A DNA stretch of 8,120 nt from an uncultured beta proteobacterium (lineage in GTDB: Bacteria > Pseudomonadota > Gammaproteobacteria > Burkholderiales > Burkholderiaceae_C), in contig CAILKA010000670.1 of NCBI GenBank assembly GCA_903834645.1, forward strand, positions 1 to 8,120, read 5' to 3'. The stretch's first letter is position 1. The number at the start of each line of letters is the position of its first letter. The notes under the pieces are model-generated. The model was not told the DNA's origin and made no database searches. It worked only from the letters and a program-made list of their open reading frames with translations. Below are positions 7,201 to 8,120 of this stretch, piece after piece. The translations under genes and the position numbers were made by a program.

Positions 7201-7861
7201 GCACATGCGCCGCTTCCTGAAGTACGAGCTCGACCGCTACCTGCGCTCGCGCGGGGGCGAGGTGCTGGAGGAGCTGCCGCTCTCGCGGGTGGAGAACCAG
7301 GCCTACATCCACTACCAGAAGGGGTCGCTCGCCCTGTGGTGGCTCAAGGAGGTGGTGGGGGCGCCGGCCGTGAACCGGGCGCTGGCGAGCTTCGTGCGCG
7401 AGTACGCGTTCAAGTCGGCCCCGTACCCCAACAGCCTGGACCTGCTGCGCCACATCCGGCGCGAGGCCGGGCCGCAGCACGAGGCGCTGATCACGGACCT
7501 GTTCGAGAAGATCACGGTGCTGGACGTGAAGGCCAGCGAGCCGAAGGTCGCGCAGCGCCCCGACGGCCGCTGGGACGTGAGCTTCACCGTGCAGGCCCGC
7601 AAGCTCTACGCAGACGGCAAGGGCGTGGAGAAGGAGGCGCCGCTGGACGAGGAGTTCGACGTGGGCCTCTTCAGCGCCGAGCCCGGCAAGCGTGGCTACG
7701 CGGCCAGCGACGTGCTGCACATGCAGCGCCAGCGCATCCGCAGCGGCTCGCAGGTGGTCACGCTCGTCGTGGACCGCAAGCCGGCCTTCGTGGGGGTGGA
7801 CCCGTACAACAAGCGCATCGACCGGAACTCGGACGACAACGTGGTGGCGGTGGGGTCCTAG
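4238..7861 (+). CDS. ABC-2-type double permease fused to a C-terminal M1-family zinc peptidase domain
   Basis: A 1207-residue fusion. Residues 1-265 form a first permease half with about six membrane segments (near 23-40, 63-84, 109-135, 148-175, 179-197, 242-265). An Ala/Pro-rich linker follows (271-312). A second half has six segments (331-353, 371-393, 421-444, 458-482, 487-506, 536-557), then an Arg-rich loop (558-575) and a thirteenth segment (580-600). Positive-inside charge places the rest, residues 605-1207, in the periplasm. That part is an M1-like peptidase: a beta-rich N-terminal domain (about 635-865), PYSEN (920-924) where M1 enzymes have GAMEN, zinc site HEIAH (946-950) with third ligand Glu970, catalytic Tyr1026 in HYQKG, and a C-terminal beta domain (about 1090-1190) ending near DPYNKRIDRNSDDN. 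The spacing HExxH-x19-E is one residue longer than the M1 standard. The partner is the ATPase upstream. Similar fusions exist as I recall, but their substrate is unknown to me; a role in exporting or processing peptides, or in envelope maintenance, is inference. Confidence 0.92.
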   Translation: MKSPSLFLPVAAFEWRHQLRSPVLWVGFALFFLLTFAATTIDQIQIGSRGNVNINAPYAILQTTGIMSLFSIFIVVALVAGTVLRDDETGFAPILRSTRLTKWPYLGGRFLGSVAAALLVMSAVPLGIAVGSFMPWLDAERLGPFVPGHYLWALFVMGLPTILILGAAFFALATVTRSMMWSYVGAMLLLVLYLVTRGLLRDPRFDDISALTDPFGMSAFGLTTKYWTAVERNTQLPELSGIFLANRVIWLAAGLAVFATAAALFRFEQRGAKRGAAAAAPGAMATTPAAAPEAVRQAAAAALEHLPAPRADRAARWAQFAALARFDTAFVVRSPAFFVLLFIGVLNAGGSAWFSNEWYGSPSYPVTRLMVQALQGAFNIMPILIAIYYAGELVWRDRERRMHEIVDATAAPGWAHLVPKIGAITLVLIATGLVAVLTGMAVQLAKGYLQLEPLGYLAWYLWPTVVTALQVAVLSVLVQVLVPQKFIGWGVMLIYVVATTALSTAGFEHNLYHYAGTSPVPLSDMSGMSRFWIGQAWFQLYWSAFAVLLAVAAHAFWRRGLGGTLRQRWPQARARLSGGAGMLALGACLVFVGTGGFIYWNTNVLNPYTTQPEDEAMTAAAEKALLPYEKLPQPRIIGVTLDVQLFPREARAVTSGTYVLENRSGEPVTELHLAMPRTLKLERMSFPGATLKTEHADWGYRIYTLAEPMLPGQRRELGFTTVLHERGFPNSSPLTRIVDNGTFLNNGEIAPAIGVSRDSFLTDRSKRRKHGLPPDLRPPPLEDESGRSRHGLRHDSDWVTADITVTTDADQTPVAPGYVVSDTTRDGRRTVRFKPDAPLMHFFSIQSARYEVARDKVGPTELAVYHHPGHGYNVPRMLEAMKVSLQLFSEAFSPYQFRQARVLEFPSYADFAQSFANTIPYSENIGFLSKLADPEKIDVVTYVTAHEIAHQWWGHQVVSSSQQGGTFIVESLSQYSALLVMEKLYGPEHMRRFLKYELDRYLRSRGGEVLEELPLSRVENQAYIHYQKGSLALWWLKEVVGAPAVNRALASFVREYAFKSAPYPNSLDLLRHIRREAGPQHEALITDLFEKITVLDVKASEPKVAQRPDGRWDVSFTVQARKLYADGKGVEKEAPLDEEFDVGLFSAEPGKRGYAASDVLHMQRQRIRSGSQVVTLVVDRKPAFVGVDPYNKRIDRNSDDNVVAVGS

Positions 7862-7877
7862 CTGGAGCGGGCGGATC

Positions 7878-7882
7878 GGAGG
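7878..7882 (+). promoter_or_regulatory. Strong ribosome binding site of the propeller gene
   Basis: GGAGG stands 8 bases before ATG 7891, the best Shine-Dalgarno match in the window. It confirms the start of the partial gene at the window end. Confidence 0.75.
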
Positions 7883-7890
7883 CAGCAGCG

Positions 7891-8120
7891 ATGTTCACGC
7901 GCAGACAGGTGATGGTGGCGGGCTCCGCGTGGGCCGTGGCGGGCCAGGTCAGCGGCGCACCGGCCGCTGCGTGGCGGCGCCTGCCCACCGAGCCCTTCCG
8001 AGGCAAGCAGGACGACATCGCCTTCGTCTCGCCCGACACCGGCTGGTACGGAAACGGTACGGGCAAGCTCTACCGCACCACCGACGGCGGCGAAAATTGG
8101 GCGAAGGTGTGGGAGCAACC
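7891..8120 (+). CDS. Exported Asp-box (BNR/Ycf48-like) beta-propeller protein, N-terminal part (3' end outside window)
   Basis: The first 76 residues of a protein that runs off the window. It starts 29 bases after the fusion gene stop with an excellent ribosome binding site, so it is very likely in the same transcript. The N-terminus MFTRRQVMVAGSAWAVAG carries a twin-arginine pair (Arg4-Arg5) followed by a short hydrophobic stretch and an Ala-rich region (to about residue 27). This looks like a Tat-type signal peptide, although the consensus Phe-Leu-Lys is absent. Residues 41-70 form one propeller blade: DDIAFVSPDTGWYGNG, then KLYRTTDGGENW. The last fits the Asp-box pattern (Ser/Thr-x-Asp-x-Gly-x-Thr-Trp; Asp65, Gly67, Trp70). 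Such repeats occur in sialidases, Ycf48/HCF136 assembly factors and many uncharacterised secreted proteins, so a specific enzyme activity cannot be named. Context suggests it acts in the periplasm beside the peptidase domain. Confidence 0.82.
   Translation, partial: MFTRRQVMVAGSAWAVAGQVSGAPAAAWRRLPTEPFRGKQDDIAFVSPDTGWYGNGTGKLYRTTDGGENWAKVWEQ

Noticed and set aside
3107..7720. A 4.6-kb open frame on the minus strand opposite the ABC ATPase and the fusion gene
   Set aside because: Its translation is dominated by His, Arg, Gly, Ala and Gln with no domain or motif, and it lies opposite two genes with clear motifs that happen to share one frame. GC-rich third positions remove stop codons from the opposite strand.
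1..8120. tRNA, rRNA, CRISPR, insertion sequence or attachment-site signals
   Set aside because: No regularly spaced repeats, transposase or integrase motifs, or tRNA-like arms were seen on reading either strand.

Overview
The window looks like chromosomal DNA from a high-GC Gram-negative bacterium. A betaproteobacterium of the Burkholderiales is my best guess, from the GC-saturated third codon positions in most genes and the style of the protein families. This is an inference; no marker gene is present to prove it. I see no RNA gene, insertion sequence, integrase or CRISPR array. Coding density is close to complete.

Layout. (1) Positions 1-1189 hold the end of a peptide/nickel-type ABC importer locus: the C-terminal part of one ATP-binding subunit (NikD/DppD-like), overlapping by ATGA a second, complete ATP-binding subunit (NikE/DppF-like). 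(2) A minus-strand alpha/beta hydrolase (1199-2065) converges on it with only 9 bases between. (3) A divergently transcribed exported esterase of the PHB-depolymerase/LpqC family (2179-3159) lies across a 113-base gap. (4) A 157-base gap rich in short GC palindromes precedes a tight co-directional cluster: an ABC ATPase (3317-4222), a 1207-residue protein that joins a double ABC-2-type permease to a C-terminal M1-type zinc peptidase domain (4238-7861), and the start of an exported Asp-box (BNR/Ycf48-like) beta-propeller protein (7891 to beyond the window end).

The last cluster is the most interesting part. The ATPase and permease would form a complete transporter in two polypeptides. By hydrophobicity and the positive-inside rule, the permease has about 13 membrane segments, which puts the peptidase outside the inner membrane (periplasm). 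The third gene encodes another predicted exported protein, with a strong ribosome binding site 29 bases after the peptidase stop. A working model is an export/processing machine in which ATP-driven membrane movement or transport is coupled to periplasmic peptide cleavage, with the propeller as substrate, partner or scaffold. The zinc ligands and catalytic tyrosine are intact, but the exopeptidase motif (GAMEN) is replaced by Pro-Tyr-Ser-Glu-Asn. True aminopeptidase activity therefore cannot be assumed. ATPase plus permease-M1 fusions occur in other proteobacteria as far as I recall, but I know of no established function.

Codon use changes within the second importer gene. The upstream part uses AAA, TTT and ATT freely, while from about position 920 onward the DNA is uniformly GC-rich.
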